Source: Brevundimonas subvibrioides
GTDB taxonomy: Bacteria > Pseudomonadota > Alphaproteobacteria > Caulobacterales > Caulobacteraceae
Direction: 5' to 3'
DNA length: 41,929 bases
Assembly (NCBI GenBank): GCA_002280475.1
Contig: NCEB01000022.1
Coordinates: forward strand, 1 to 41,929
The notes below the pieces were generated by a model, which did not search any database, was not told the DNA's origin, and saw only the letters and a program-made list of their open reading frames with translations. Positions 32,001 through 41,830 of this stretch are shown here, piece after piece. The first letter of the stretch is position 1; each line of letters starts with the position of its first letter. The position numbers and the translations under genes were made by a program.

Positions 32001-33713
32001 TCACGCCGCCACCTGCGCCGCGGTCCATTCCGTCATCACCCGCTCCAGCACGGTCAGAGGCACCCCGCCGGTGTTCATGCCCGCATCGTGGAAGGCGCGG
32101 ATGTCGAACCGGTCGCCCAGGGCGTCGACCATGAAGCGGATCGCCTCCTCGCGGCTCCAGCGCTTGGCGTGCATGCCGCTGTCGACCACCAGGCGCGTGG
32201 CCCGGAACATCAGCGACTGCAGATAGCCGATCTGACCGACCGGGTCGTTCTCATAGACCCCCATCTCGTCGGCCAGCTGCTCGGCATACAGGGCCCAACC
32301 CTCGGAATAGGCCGAGAAGCCCAGCACCTTCATCAACAGCGGCACGTCCGGCCGTTCCTGCGACAGGGCGATCTGATGGTGATGACCGGGCGCCGCCTCG
32401 TGATAGGTCAGGGTCGGCAGCTGGAACTTGGGCCACTCCGCCGTGTCCCGCAGATTGATGTAATAGGCCCCCGGCCGCGACCCATCCAGCGACGGGCTGT
32501 TGTAGTAGCCGCCCGGGGCCCCCGCCTCGATCGCCACCGGCACCCGCCGGATCTCGACGCCGGCCTGCGGGATCCGCCCGAAATATTCGGGCAGGCGACG
32601 CGCCATGTCCGCCATCTGGGCGTTCAGATCGGCCAGCAGCTGTTCCTTGGCCTCGTCCGTGTTGGGATAGAGGTATCGCGGATCGTCCCCCAGCGCCGCG
32701 ATGCGGGCCCCGACCGACCCTTGCGTCAGGCCCTGCGCCCTCAGCAGCACATCGGCCCGCGCCGACAGCTCGGCCAGCTGCGCCAGCCCGATCTCGTGGA
32801 TCTCGTCGCCCGACAGATTGGTGGTGGTGTAGCTCTGGATGCCGAAGCGATAGAAGGCTTCGCCGTCCGGCAGCCGCCACACGCCCGCGTCGTGGGTCGC
32901 CCCGGCCTGCCGCGCCCGCAGCGCCTCGGCCTGACGGCTCAGCGCGGGGAAGACCGCGTCATTGACGATGGCCTCGGCCCGGCTGCCCCATTCGCCGGCG
33001 AGCGACTTCTCGGCCGTCCGCCGCGCGACGGACTGGACCAGCGTCGTGCCCGTGGCCCCGCCGGCCATCAGACCGTCCATCTGGGCCAGGGTCCTGGCGA
33101 TGACGAAGTCCGGCGGCACGGCCCCGGCCTCGAAGTCCAGAAGCATCCGCCCGGTTTCCTGATCCAGCGCCGTGGCGAAGGCGGACACCCGGCTCAGATA
33201 GGCCTCGGCGTCCTCGGCCGTGTCGATGGAATGGACGCTGTCCAGGAAGTCGGGGATCGACTGGTACGAGCCGGTCAGCTGGCTGATCGTATAGGGCGCG
33301 GGCCCGAAGCCGTTGCCACCGTAGGGAAAGGCATAGCCCGCGATGGCGGTGTCGCCGAAATACTCCAGCGAATCGTACCAGACGGCCTCGTCCGCGCTCA
33401 GCCCGGCGCGATCCACGGCCTTCAGCTCGGCCATCTGGCTTCGGAAGATGTCGCGGTCGGCCAGGACCTTGGCCTGGGACCGATCGTCCAGCCGCGCCTT
33501 CATCGCCGCGTTCGCGCCCCGGTCGAAGCCCAGCTGGGTCAGGGTCTCGGGCGAGGTCATCAGGGTCTGCTGCACGACCTTGTCCATCACCGCCCGCAGC
33601 GCCGCGCCCGCGGCCGTCGGCGTGGCACCCTGCGGCGCGGCCAGGGTCTGGCCGGACGCCATCAGCCCGGCTCCGGCGGCGGCGGTGAACATCAGGCGGC
33701 GACGATCGATCAT
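32001..33713 (-). CDS. DUF885 family protein with Tat-type signal, putative zinc peptidase
   Basis: 570 aa. The start MIDRRRLMFTAAAGAGLMASGQTLAA carries consecutive arginines before a weak hydrophobic core, typical of a Tat signal, so the protein is probably exported folded. The motif YHEAAPGHHHQIAL from about residue 438 and AYSEGWALYAEQLADEMG match the DUF885 signature shared with the protein at 23633-25411, though overall similarity is modest. The first gene of an operon, its stop touches the M61 gene start (GTGA). Joint expression with an M61 peptidase points to extracytoplasmic peptide breakdown. Confidence 0.9.
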   Translation of the reverse strand: MIDRRRLMFTAAAGAGLMASGQTLAAPQGATPTAAGAALRAVMDKVVQQTLMTSPETLTQLGFDRGANAAMKARLDDRSQAKVLADRDIFRSQMAELKAVDRAGLSADEAVWYDSLEYFGDTAIAGYAFPYGGNGFGPAPYTISQLTGSYQSIPDFLDSVHSIDTAEDAEAYLSRVSAFATALDQETGRMLLDFEAGAVPPDFVIARTLAQMDGLMAGGATGTTLVQSVARRTAEKSLAGEWGSRAEAIVNDAVFPALSRQAEALRARQAGATHDAGVWRLPDGEAFYRFGIQSYTTTNLSGDEIHEIGLAQLAELSARADVLLRAQGLTQGSVGARIAALGDDPRYLYPNTDEAKEQLLADLNAQMADMARRLPEYFGRIPQAGVEIRRVPVAIEAGAPGGYYNSPSLDGSRPGAYYINLRDTAEWPKFQLPTLTYHEAAPGHHHQIALSQERPDVPLLMKVLGFSAYSEGWALYAEQLADEMGVYENDPVGQIGYLQSLMFRATRLVVDSGMHAKRWSREEAIRFMVDALGDRFDIRAFHDAGMNTGGVPLTVLERVMTEWTAAQVAA

Positions 33714-34089
33714 GACGGGACTCCAAAATCAGATTCGGCGCATTGGCCATCAAGTTCGGAGCCGGGGCAAGACCACGCCTCTCCCTCCCCCTGCGGGGGA
33801 GGGTCCTCGCGCAGCGAGGGGGTGGGGGCGGCAAGGCAATACAAGCCGATGCCCGCGCCTGGCCCACCCGGCCGACCCCACCCGGTCTCCACTTCGTTCC
33901 GACCACCCTCCCCGTTCCGGGCAGGGAGAAACTCCGCCCGCGCGTGCTGCCTGCGACCGATCCTGACGCAACCCGCCCCTACAGTGGCTCAACACCCTCG
34001 CGCCACTGATCAACCCATCCGGATTTCGCACTATTCAGACGGTTCGCACCATCTTTCGTCCCGACGAAGCCAGGCCTAAGAGACGCCCC
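33714..34089. other. Divergent intergenic region between the DUF885 and putA genes
   Basis: 376 bases with no convincing gene. The middle is a family C repeat doublet (33776-33931). The last 150 bases before putA have a lower GC content and should hold its promoter, but I see no convincing -35/-10 pair. No Lrp/PutR-type regulator gene is next to putA. Confidence 0.6.
33776..33931. repeat. Family C palindromic doublet upstream of putA
   Basis: The left part has CCCTCCCCC-TGC-GGGGGAGGG (33783-33803), then CCTCGC-GCA-GCGAGG and GGGTGGGGG. The right part has the inverted CCCCACCC and CCACCCTCCCC...GGGCAGGGAG, to about 33928. It is the same style of doublet as at 25409-25560 and 41650-41828. Confidence 0.75.
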
Positions 34090-37000
34090 ATGAACGCCCC
34101 TGTCTCGTTGCCGCTCGCGTCCTCCAGCCTGACCCAGGATTGGGAGACGCTCGATCACGGCAAGTTCGCCGACGAGCCGACGGTGGTCCGTTCCCTGCTG
34201 GCCGCCGCCCCGCTCGACGCCGCCGCCCGCCCCGCCGTCGTGGCCGAGGCGGTCGCCCTGGTCGAGCACGCCCGCGCCAGCCAGAAGAAGCAGGGCGTGG
34301 TCGAGAGCTTCCTGCAGGAGTTTTCCCTGGGCACCCGCGAGGGCCTGGCCCTGATGTGCCTGGCCGAGGCCCTTCTGCGGACGCCGGACGAGGATACCCG
34401 CGATCGCCTGATCGCCGAAAAGATCGGCTCGGCCGACTGGGCCAGTCACCTGGGTCAGTCTGACAGCCTGTTCGTCAACGCCTCCACCTGGGGCCTGATG
34501 CTGACGGGCAAGCTGGTCGACGCCGACGACGAGGCCAAGTCCGACCTGCCCGGCTTCCTGAAGCGCATCGCCGGCCGTCTGGGCGAGCCCGTCATCCGCC
34601 AGGCCGTCGCCACGGCGGTCAAGATCATGGGCGAACAGTTCGTCGTCGGACGCACCATCGAGGCGGCCCTGAAGCGCGCGAACCGCGAGGGCTGGCTCTG
34701 CTCCTTCGACATGCTGGGCGAAGGGGCCCGCACCGAGGCCGACGCCGTCCGCTATGAAAAGATCTACGCCGACGCCATCACCGCCGTCGGCAAGACGGCG
34801 GGGGGTCAGGGCCCCGAGAGCGGCCACGGCGTCTCGGTCAAGCTGTCGGCCCTGTCGCCCCGCTATGAGGCCACCCACGAAGCCCGCGTCTGGACCGAGC
34901 TCTATCCGCGCGTCCTGCGGCTGGCGAAGATCGCGGCCGACGCCGACATCAACTTCACCATGGACGCGGAAGAGGCCGACCGGCTGGCTCTGTCGCTCAA
35001 GCTGCTCGACCGGCTGGCGCACGAGCCGTCGCTGGGCGACTGGCAGGGCCTCGGCCTCGCCGTTCAGGCCTATCAGAAGCGCGGACCGGAGGTCATCGCC
35101 CGCGTCGCCGAGCTGGCCCGCACGTCGGGTCGCCGCCTGATGGTCCGACTGGTCAAGGGCGCCTATTGGGACACCGAGATCAAGCGCGCCCAGGTCTTCG
35201 GCCGCACAGACTACCCCGTCTTCACGACCAAGGCGGCGACGGACCTGAACTACCTCGTCTGCGCGCGGGCCATGATCGAGGCCGCGCCGCACCTCTATTC
35301 CCAGTTCGCCACCCACAACGCCCATTCACTGGCCGCCGTCCACCGCATGGCGCGCGACAAGGCGGTGAAGATCGAGTTCCAACGCCTGCACGGCATGGGC
35401 GAGGCGCTCTATGACGCGGCCAAGGAGACCTTCGGCGAGGTCACCGTGCGGGCCTATGCTCCCGTCGGCGGGCATGAGGATCTGCTGCCCTATCTGGTGC
35501 GTCGCCTGCTGGAAAACGGCGCCAACTCCTCCTTCGTCCACGCCCTGCTGGACGAGCGGGTGCCGGCTTCCGCCGTCGCCGCCGACCCCATCGCCAGCGT
35601 CGAGGCCCACCCCGACCGCCACGCCAAGATCCCCACGCCCAAGGACATCTACATGGATCGCCAGAACTCGCTCGGCCGCGACTATTCCCAGAAGGCCGAC
35701 CGCGAGCGCCATGCGGCCGCCCTGGCCCGTGTCGATGCCGAGAAGCTGACCAGCGGCCCCCTCATCGGCGGCAAGCTGCGGGCGGGAACGAACCCCCAGG
35801 CCGTGACCAATCCCTTCGACACGAGCCGGGTCCTCGGCCACGTCTTCGAGACGACCGCAGCCGACCTCGACGCCGCGATCGACGCCGCCGCCCGCGCCCA
35901 GGTGGCCTGGGATCGCAAGGGCGGCGCGGGTCGCGGCCCGGTGCTGCGCGCCATGGCCGATGCGCTGGAAGCGGACCTGGATCGCCTCGTCGCCCTGCTC
36001 TCCCGCGAGGCGGGCAAGACGCTGAACGACGGCGTCGCCGAGGTGCGCGAGGCCGCCGACTTCTGCCGCTACTATGCGATGCTGGCCGAGCGCGATTTCG
36101 GCGGCCCCCAAACGCTGAAGGGCCCGGTCGGAGAGATCAACCAGCTGGTCCTGCACGGCCGGGGCGTGTTCGCCTGCATCAGCCCCTGGAACTTCCCGCT
36201 CGCCATCTTCACCGGCCAGATCGCCGCCGCCCTGGCCGCCGGCAACGCGGTGCTGGCCAAGCCCGCCGAACAGACGCCCCTGATCGCGGCGGAAGCGGTC
36301 CGCCTCTACTACAGGGCCGGTCTCGATCCCGACCTGCTGGCCCTCGTGCCCGGACGCGGCGAGACGGTGGGGGCCAAGCTGGTCGCCCACCCCCGCATCG
36401 ACGGCGTCGCCTTCACCGGCGGCACCGACACGGCCACGGCCATCAACCGGTCGCTCGCCGCCCGCCCCGGCCCGATCATCCCCTTCATCGCCGAGACGGG
36501 CGGTCTGAACGGCATGTTCGTGGACACCACCGCGCTCAAGGAACAGGTGATCGACGACGTCATCCTGTCGGCCTTCGGCTCCTCGGGACAGCGGTGCTCG
36601 GCGCTGCGTTTGCTCTACGTCCCGCACGACGCCGCCGACGCCCTGATCGAAGGCCTGAAGGGCGCTCTGGCCGCCCAGGTCGTCGGCGATCCGTCCGATC
36701 CGTCCACCGACATCGGCCCGGTCATCGACGCCGACGCCAAGGCCATGCTGGAGGCCCACCTGAAGCGCCTGGAGAGCGACGCCAGGATCATCGCCCGCGC
36801 CGCCCTGCCTGCCGGCGCCGACAAGGGCCACCTGTTCGCCCCCACTATCGCCGAGGTGCCGACGCCGGACTATCTGGAGCGGGAGGTCTTCGGTCCCATC
36901 CTGCACGTCTGCCGTTATGAGCCTTCGAGACTGAGGGAGACGGCATCGAAGCTGGCCGCGCGGGGCTACGGCCTGACGCTGGGCGTCCACTCCCGTATCG

Positions 37001-37227
37001 AGGCCTTCGCCGAGGAGGTCGCGCGCCTGGTCCCGGCCGGCAACGTCTACATCAACCGCTCGATCATCGGCGCGGTCGTGGGCGTCCAGCCCTTCGGCGG
37101 CGAGGGCCTCTCGGGCACCGGTCCCAAGGCAGGCGGTCCCTGGAGCCTGATCCGCTATGCGTCGGAAAAGGCCATATCCAACAACATCTCGGCCCAGGGC
37201 GGCGATCCGGCCCTGCTGAATTTGTAA
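34090..37227 (+). CDS. putA: Bifunctional proline dehydrogenase / glutamate-semialdehyde dehydrogenase
   Basis: Oxidises proline to glutamate in two steps. The N-terminal half is the FAD-dependent proline dehydrogenase (FDMLGEGARTEADA, GVSVKLSALSPRYE, FTMDAEEADRLALSL, LMVRLVKGAYWDTEIKRAQ, YATHNAHS-like AthNAHSLAAV). The C-terminal half is the NAD+-dependent aldehyde dehydrogenase, with active-site Glu802 (FIAETGGLNGMF) and Cys836 (GSSGQRCSALRLLYVP). Length 1045 aa and the absence of an N-terminal ribbon-helix-helix put it in the bifunctional, non-repressor group of PutA proteins. It should act at the cytoplasmic membrane, passing electrons to quinone. ATG 34090 is the first good start. The stop is 8 bp from the convergent cysNC stop. 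Confidence 0.96.
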   Translation: MNAPVSLPLASSSLTQDWETLDHGKFADEPTVVRSLLAAAPLDAAARPAVVAEAVALVEHARASQKKQGVVESFLQEFSLGTREGLALMCLAEALLRTPDEDTRDRLIAEKIGSADWASHLGQSDSLFVNASTWGLMLTGKLVDADDEAKSDLPGFLKRIAGRLGEPVIRQAVATAVKIMGEQFVVGRTIEAALKRANREGWLCSFDMLGEGARTEADAVRYEKIYADAITAVGKTAGGQGPESGHGVSVKLSALSPRYEATHEARVWTELYPRVLRLAKIAADADINFTMDAEEADRLALSLKLLDRLAHEPSLGDWQGLGLAVQAYQKRGPEVIARVAELARTSGRRLMVRLVKGAYWDTEIKRAQVFGRTDYPVFTTKAATDLNYLVCARAMIEAAPHLYSQFATHNAHSLAAVHRMARDKAVKIEFQRLHGMGEALYDAAKETFGEVTVRAYAPVGGHEDLLPYLVRRLLENGANSSFVHALLDERVPASAVAADPIASVEAHPDRHAKIPTPKDIYMDRQNSLGRDYSQKADRERHAAALARVDAEKLTSGPLIGGKLRAGTNPQAVTNPFDTSRVLGHVFETTAADLDAAIDAAARAQVAWDRKGGAGRGPVLRAMADALEADLDRLVALLSREAGKTLNDGVAEVREAADFCRYYAMLAERDFGGPQTLKGPVGEINQLVLHGRGVFACISPWNFPLAIFTGQIAAALAAGNAVLAKPAEQTPLIAAEAVRLYYRAGLDPDLLALVPGRGETVGAKLVAHPRIDGVAFTGGTDTATAINRSLAARPGPIIPFIAETGGLNGMFVDTTALKEQVIDDVILSAFGSSGQRCSALRLLYVPHDAADALIEGLKGALAAQVVGDPSDPSTDIGPVIDADAKAMLEAHLKRLESDARIIARAALPAGADKGHLFAPTIAEVPTPDYLEREVFGPILHVCRYEPSRLRETASKLAARGYGLTLGVHSRIEAFAEEVARLVPAGNVYINRSIIGAVVGVQPFGGEGLSGTGPKAGGPWSLIRYASEKAISNNISAQGGDPALLNL

Positions 37228-37235
37228 GGATTACC

Positions 37236-39068
37236 TTACGTCTTCAGGATCCCGGCCACGATCCGCTCCGCCGCCTCGACGGCGCTGACGGTCGTGGTGT
37301 CGATGACGATCTCGGCCTGTTCGGGGGCCTCGTAGGGGCTGTCGATCCCGGTGAAGTTCTTGAGGGTCCCGGCCCGCGCCTTGGCGTAGAGGCCCTTCAC
37401 GTCCCGCGCCTCGGCGAGGGCCAGAGGCGCATCGACGAACACCTCGATGAACTCGCCTTCGGCCATCATCTCGCGCGCCATCCGCCGCTCTGCGCGGAAG
37501 GGCGAGATGAAGGCGGTGATGACGATCAGGCCGGCGTCGGCCATCAGCCTTGCCACCTCGGCGACGCGGCGGATGTTCTCGACCCGATCCTCTTCGGTGA
37601 AGCCCAGGTCGCGGCTCAGGCCGTGCCGGACGTTGTCGCCATCCAGCAGATAGGTGTGGCGCCCCATCGCGTGCAGCCGCCGATCGACCAGATTGGCGAT
37701 GGTCGACTTGCCCGCCCCCGACAGGCCGGTCAGCCAGACGACCCGCCCCTTCTGCCCCTTCATCGCCGCCCGCGCGTCGCGGTCCACGTCGATGGCCTGC
37801 CAGTGGATGTTGTCAGCCCGGCGCAGGGCGAACCGGATCATGCCCGCCCCCACCGTCCGGTTGGTGATCCGGTCGATCAGGATGAAGCCGCCCAGATCGC
37901 GGTTCACCTCATAGGGCTCGAACGCGATGCCCCGATCCAGCGACAGATTGCAGACGGCGATGTCGTTCAGCTCCAGCCGCGTCGCCGCCAGCTTCTCCAG
38001 GGTGTTGACGTTGACCCGGTGCTTGATGGTCGTGACCTGGGCCGTCGCCGTGCGCGCCCCGGTCTTCAGCAGATAGGACCGCCCCGGCGACAGGGCGTCC
38101 TCGTCCATCCAGACGACGGTCGCCTCGAACTGGTCGGCCACGGCGGGCGGGTCCTCGGCCGAGGCGATGACGTCGCCGCGCGACACGTCGATCTCGTCGG
38201 TCAGGGTCAGGGTGACGGCCTGTCTGGCGCGGGCCTCGGTCAGGTCGTCCGGCATGGCCACGATGCGCGCGACGCGGCTCTCGCGGCCCGACGGCAGGAC
38301 GCGCACACGGTCCCCCGGCCGCACCGTGCCCGCCGCGATCAGGCCGGCGTATCCCCGAAACTCCGAATCCGGACGATTGACCCACTGAACCGGCATGCGG
38401 AAGGCCCCGCCGTCGGCCAGGGCATCGATCTCGACGGTCTCCAGCCAGTCCAGCAGGGTCTGGCCCGCCAGCGGCGACGGGGCCACGACACCCTCGCCCG
38501 TCAGGCCGGACAGGGCGATCGGCGTCACCGAAGTCAGGCCGATGCTCTCGGCGAAGGCGGCGAAGTCGGCGGCGATGGCCTCAAAGCGGGCCTTGTCCCA
38601 GCCCAGCAGGTCCATCTTGTTGACGGCCAGCGCGACCTTGCGGATGCCCAGCAGGGCGCACAGGAAGCTGTGCCGCCGGGTCTGGACCAGCACGCCCTTC
38701 CTGGCATCGACCAGGATCACCGCCGCGTCGGCGGTCGAGGCCCCGGTCACCATGTTGCGGGTGTACTGCTCGTGGCCCGGCGTGTCGGCGACGATGAATT
38801 TGCGCCGTTCGGTGGCGAAGAACCGATAGGCGACGTCGATGGTGATGCCCTGCTCGCGCTCGGCGGCGAGACCATCGACCAGCAGGGCGAAATCAAGCTC
38901 GGACCCTTGCGTCCCGACGCGGGCCGAATCCGCCTCCAGCGCCGTCATCTGGTCGTCCAGCACGGCGCGAGTATCGTAAAGCAGCCGCCCGATCAGGGTC
39001 GATTTGCCGTCGTCCACCGACCCGCAGGTCAGGAAGCGCAGCAGGGTGGAGTCCACCAGAGGCACCAT
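37236..39068 (-). CDS. cysNC: Bifunctional sulfate adenylyltransferase subunit 1 / adenylylsulfate kinase
   Basis: A fusion protein of 610 aa. Residues 1 to about 425 are CysN, the GTPase subunit of ATP sulfurylase ([34 protein letters not shown], then the EF-Tu-like domains 2 and 3). Residues about 430-610 are CysC, APS kinase ([50 protein letters not shown]...FTGIDSPYE). Together with CysD it turns sulfate and ATP into APS and then PAPS, with GTP hydrolysis driving the first step. All P-loops are intact. Its ATG overlaps the cysD stop by one base (TGATG), so translation is coupled. Confidence 0.97.
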   Translation of the reverse strand: MVPLVDSTLLRFLTCGSVDDGKSTLIGRLLYDTRAVLDDQMTALEADSARVGTQGSELDFALLVDGLAAEREQGITIDVAYRFFATERRKFIVADTPGHEQYTRNMVTGASTADAAVILVDARKGVLVQTRRHSFLCALLGIRKVALAVNKMDLLGWDKARFEAIAADFAAFAESIGLTSVTPIALSGLTGEGVVAPSPLAGQTLLDWLETVEIDALADGGAFRMPVQWVNRPDSEFRGYAGLIAAGTVRPGDRVRVLPSGRESRVARIVAMPDDLTEARARQAVTLTLTDEIDVSRGDVIASAEDPPAVADQFEATVVWMDEDALSPGRSYLLKTGARTATAQVTTIKHRVNVNTLEKLAATRLELNDIAVCNLSLDRGIAFEPYEVNRDLGGFILIDRITNRTVGAGMIRFALRRADNIHWQAIDVDRDARAAMKGQKGRVVWLTGLSGAGKSTIANLVDRRLHAMGRHTYLLDGDNVRHGLSRDLGFTEEDRVENIRRVAEVARLMADAGLIVITAFISPFRAERRMAREMMAEGEFIEVFVDAPLALAEARDVKGLYAKARAGTLKNFTGIDSPYEAPEQAEIVIDTTTVSAVEAAERIVAGILKT

Positions 39069-39982
39069 CAGAAATAGCCCTCCGCCTTCTTCTTCTCCAT
39101 CGAGGCGGACTGGTCGCGGTCGATCATCCGGCCCTGGCGCTCGGAGGTGGTGGAGGCCTTCATCTCGGCGATGATGTCGCCGACGCTCGCCGCCTGGCTC
39201 TCGATCGCGCCCGACAGGGGATAGCAGCCCAGGGTCCGGAACCGCACCGACCGCATCTGCGGCACCTCGCCGGGCAACAGCCGCATGCGGTCGTCGTCGA
39301 TCATCAGCAGGGTGCCGGCGCGCTCCACGACCGGTCTCGGCCGGGCGAAATACAGGGGCACGATCTCGATGCCTTCCTGCTCAATGTATTGCCAGACGTC
39401 GAGCTCGGTCCAGTTGGAGATGGGGAAGACGCGGATGCTCTCGCCCGCCCCGATCCGGGTGTTGTAGAGCCTCCACAGCTCCGGTCGCTGGGTCTTGGGG
39501 TCCCAGCGGTGGCCGGCGGCGCGGAACGAGAAGACCCGCTCCTTGGCCCGCGACTTCTCCTCGTCGCGCCGCGCGCCGCCGAACGCGGCCTGATAGCCGC
39601 AATGGTCCAGCGCCTGCTTCAGCCCTTCGGTCTTCCACAGATCGGTGTGCAGGCTGCCGTGGTCGAACGGATTGATGCCGCGGGCTCGGGCGTCCTCGTT
39701 GATCCAGACCTTCAGGTCCACGTCAGGCGCGGCGGCGACCTTGTCGCGCAGGGCGTACATGGCCCGGAACTTCCAGGTCGTGTCGACATGCAGCAGCGGA
39801 AACGGCAGGGGCCCGGGCCAGAAGGCCTTCTTCGCCAGATGCAGCATCACGGCCGAATCCTTGCCGATCGAATACAGCATCACCGGCCGTTCGACCTCGG
39901 CCACCACCTCGCGCAGGATGTGGATGGCCTCGGCCTCCAGCGACTGGAGATGGGTCAGGCGGGGCGAGGTCGACGTGATCAT
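39068..39982 (-). CDS. cysD: Sulfate adenylyltransferase subunit 2
   Basis: The catalytic subunit of ATP sulfurylase (304 aa). The PP-loop is seen as [16 protein letters not shown] near residues 35-50. Other family marks are [12 protein letters not shown], the [23 protein letters not shown] segment, [16 protein letters not shown], and [16 protein letters not shown] 39980-39982 starts right before the conserved helix [16 protein letters not shown]. It is first in the cysD-cysNC operon. The upstream gap towards thrC contains a family B repeat doublet and must hold the promoter; no CysB-type regulator gene is next to it. Confidence 0.97.
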   Translation of the reverse strand: MITSTSPRLTHLQSLEAEAIHILREVVAEVERPVMLYSIGKDSAVMLHLAKKAFWPGPLPFPLLHVDTTWKFRAMYALRDKVAAAPDVDLKVWINEDARARGINPFDHGSLHTDLWKTEGLKQALDHCGYQAAFGGARRDEEKSRAKERVFSFRAAGHRWDPKTQRPELWRLYNTRIGAGESIRVFPISNWTELDVWQYIEQEGIEIVPLYFARPRPVVERAGTLLMIDDDRMRLLPGEVPQMRSVRFRTLGCYPLSGAIESQAASVGDIIAEMKASTTSERQGRMIDRDQSASMEKKKAEGYF

Positions 39983-40040
39983 GCAAGCGCGGGCGTAGCA
40001 CCCAACCCCAGACCCGTCATCCTCGGTCCGTCCGAGTCGT

Positions 40041-40195
40041 CCTTCTCCCCTTGAGGGAGAAGGTGGCAGCCGAAGGCTGACGGATGAGGGGTGACACTCG
40101 GTTCTGCCGATGAGGGACCGACCGATCAGCGGATGTGTATCTCCGTACCCCTCATCCGGCCCTCCGGGCCACCTTCTCCCGCAAGGGGAGAAGGA
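40041..40195. repeat. Family B palindromic doublet between cysD and thrC
   Basis: The left element CCTTCTCCCCTTGAGGGAGAAGG...GGATGAGGGGTGAC (40041-40094) and the inverted right element ACCCCTCATCCGG...CCTTCTCCCGCAAGGGGAGAAGG (40146-40195) are separated by about 50 bases. It has the same layout as the doublet after alaS (23408-23569). Since cysD and thrC diverge, the repeat lies in or close to both promoter regions. Confidence 0.85.
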
Positions 40196-40239
40196 AACTT
40201 GGTGACGCCCATCTCCCTGCTGGCTACGGTCCGGGTGCG

Positions 40240-41643
40240 ATGCAGCATCCTCCCGCAACCTATGTCTCCACGCGCGGCGCGACGGCTCCGACCGACTTCG
40301 CCGAGGCCCTTTTGCGCGGCATGGCGCCGGACGGCGGTCTCTACATGCCGGTCGCCTGGCCGTCGCCGTCGCCCGAGAGCTGGGCGCCTGACCGGACCTA
40401 TGCCGGGATGGCGCGGACGGCGATGGCCCCCTTCATCGGTGACGCCCTGCCCGACGGTGCCCTGGACCGCGCGCTCGATCGCCTCATCGCCGGCTTCGCC
40501 CCGCCCGAGGTCACGCCGCTCCGCCGGCTCGAGGACGGGCTCTATCTGCTGGAGCTGTTCCACGGCCCGACCGCCGCCTTCAAGGACCTGGCGATGCAGC
40601 TGGCCGCCGCCCTGTCGGCCGAGGCGCTGGCGGCGTCCGGTGAGCGGCTGACCCTGGTCACGGCCACCAGCGGCGACACCGGCGCGGCCGCCGTCGCCGC
40701 CTTCGCCGACCAGCCCCGCATCCGGCTGATCGTGCTGCATCCGCACGAGCGGGTCTCGCCCGTCCAGCGTCGTCAGATGACGACCACCTCCGCCGACAAC
40801 GTCCTGAACCTCGCCGTCCGGGGCGACTTCGATGATTGCCAGCGTCTGGTGAAGGGCCTGCTGGCCGACGAGAGCCTTCGCGCCCACGGCCGCTTCAGCA
40901 GCGTCAACTCGATCAACTGGGCCCGGCTGGCGGGACAGATCCCCTACTACCTCTCGGCGGTCTCGCAGCTGGCGGCGCAGGGCGACACCCGGCCGCCCGT
41001 GTTCGTCGTGCCCACCGGCAATTTCGGCGACGCCTTCGCCGGCATCGCGGCGTCGAAGATGGGTCTGCCGATCCGGGGCTTCGTCGCGGCGGTAAACGCC
41101 AACGATGCCCTGGCCCGCGCCATCAACGAGGGCGTCTATGCCCGCCGCGCCGCGGTGGAGACGGCCAGCGTCAGCATGGACGTCCAGGCCCCGTCCAACT
41201 TCGAGCGGCTGGTCTATGAGGCGTCGGGCCGGGACGCCGACCTGACGCGCGGCCTGTTCGCCGACTTCGCCCGCGAGGGCCGGGTCGTCTTGCCCGACGA
41301 GCTGCTGAGCGCCCTGCGCGCCGAGGTCTCCGCCGTCTCGGTCGACGAGCCCACCACGCGGGATCAGATCGCCCACGCCCACGCCACCTGGGGCGAGGTC
41401 GTCTGCCCCCACACCGCCGTCGCCCTGTCCGCCGCGCGCGGCATCGACCGCGCCACCAACCCGGTCGTCGCCCTCGCCACCGCCCACCCCGCCAAGTTCG
41501 GCAAGGACGTCGCCCCCGTCATCGGCTTCGACCCCGACCCGCCGGAAGTCATCCGCGCCCTCGGCGACCGGCCGGAGCGGTTCGAGGTGATCGGAGCGGA
41601 TGCGGGGGATGCGCTGGCGGCGGTGCGGGGGTTCGGGGGCTAG
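40240..41643 (+). CDS. thrC: Threonine synthase
   Basis: Converts O-phosphohomoserine to threonine with pyridoxal phosphate. The N-terminus [30 protein letters not shown] is typical of the class of about 460 aa; here 467 aa. The PLP lysine is Lys115 in [14 protein letters not shown], and the phosphate cup is in [15 protein letters not shown]. Further marks are [17 protein letters not shown] and [24 protein letters not shown] 40240 is chosen because the family start lies here; the frame upstream runs into the repeat doublet. It is divergent from cysD. Confidence 0.96.
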   Translation: MQHPPATYVSTRGATAPTDFAEALLRGMAPDGGLYMPVAWPSPSPESWAPDRTYAGMARTAMAPFIGDALPDGALDRALDRLIAGFAPPEVTPLRRLEDGLYLLELFHGPTAAFKDLAMQLAAALSAEALAASGERLTLVTATSGDTGAAAVAAFADQPRIRLIVLHPHERVSPVQRRQMTTTSADNVLNLAVRGDFDDCQRLVKGLLADESLRAHGRFSSVNSINWARLAGQIPYYLSAVSQLAAQGDTRPPVFVVPTGNFGDAFAGIAASKMGLPIRGFVAAVNANDALARAINEGVYARRAAVETASVSMDVQAPSNFERLVYEASGRDADLTRGLFADFAREGRVVLPDELLSALRAEVSAVSVDEPTTRDQIAHAHATWGEVVCPHTAVALSAARGIDRATNPVVALATAHPAKFGKDVAPVIGFDPDPPEVIRALGDRPERFEVIGADAGDALAAVRGFGG

Positions 41644-41649
41644 ATCAGC

Positions 41650-41828
41650 GTCTCCTCCCTGTCGCGAAGCGATGGGGAGGTGGATGCGAGCCCTTGCGAG
41701 CAGACGGAGGGGTTCTTGACGCGGCGACATCGCCTGCGCGTCACCTCATCGGATCGCTGCGATCCTCTCGACCCCTCCACCCCTTCGGGGTCCCCCTCCC
41801 CATCGCCAAGCGGCGACGGGGAGGAGAC
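41650..41828. repeat. Family C-like palindromic doublet after thrC
   Basis: The left part (from 41650: GTCTCCTCCCTGTCGCGAAGCGATGGGGAGG) faces a right part (CCCTCCCCATCGCCAAGCGG...GGGGAGGAGAC, ending 41828). The outer 11 bases GTCTCCTCCCT/C and GGGGAGGAGAC are inverted copies. The doublet fills nearly the whole gap between the thrC stop and the transposase fragment. Confidence 0.75.
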
Positions 41829-41830
41829 GG

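Noticed and set aside
32088..34079. A 663-residue plus-strand frame opposite the DUF885 and M61 genes
   Set aside because: Antisense shadow with no domain signs, and it runs into a repeat region.
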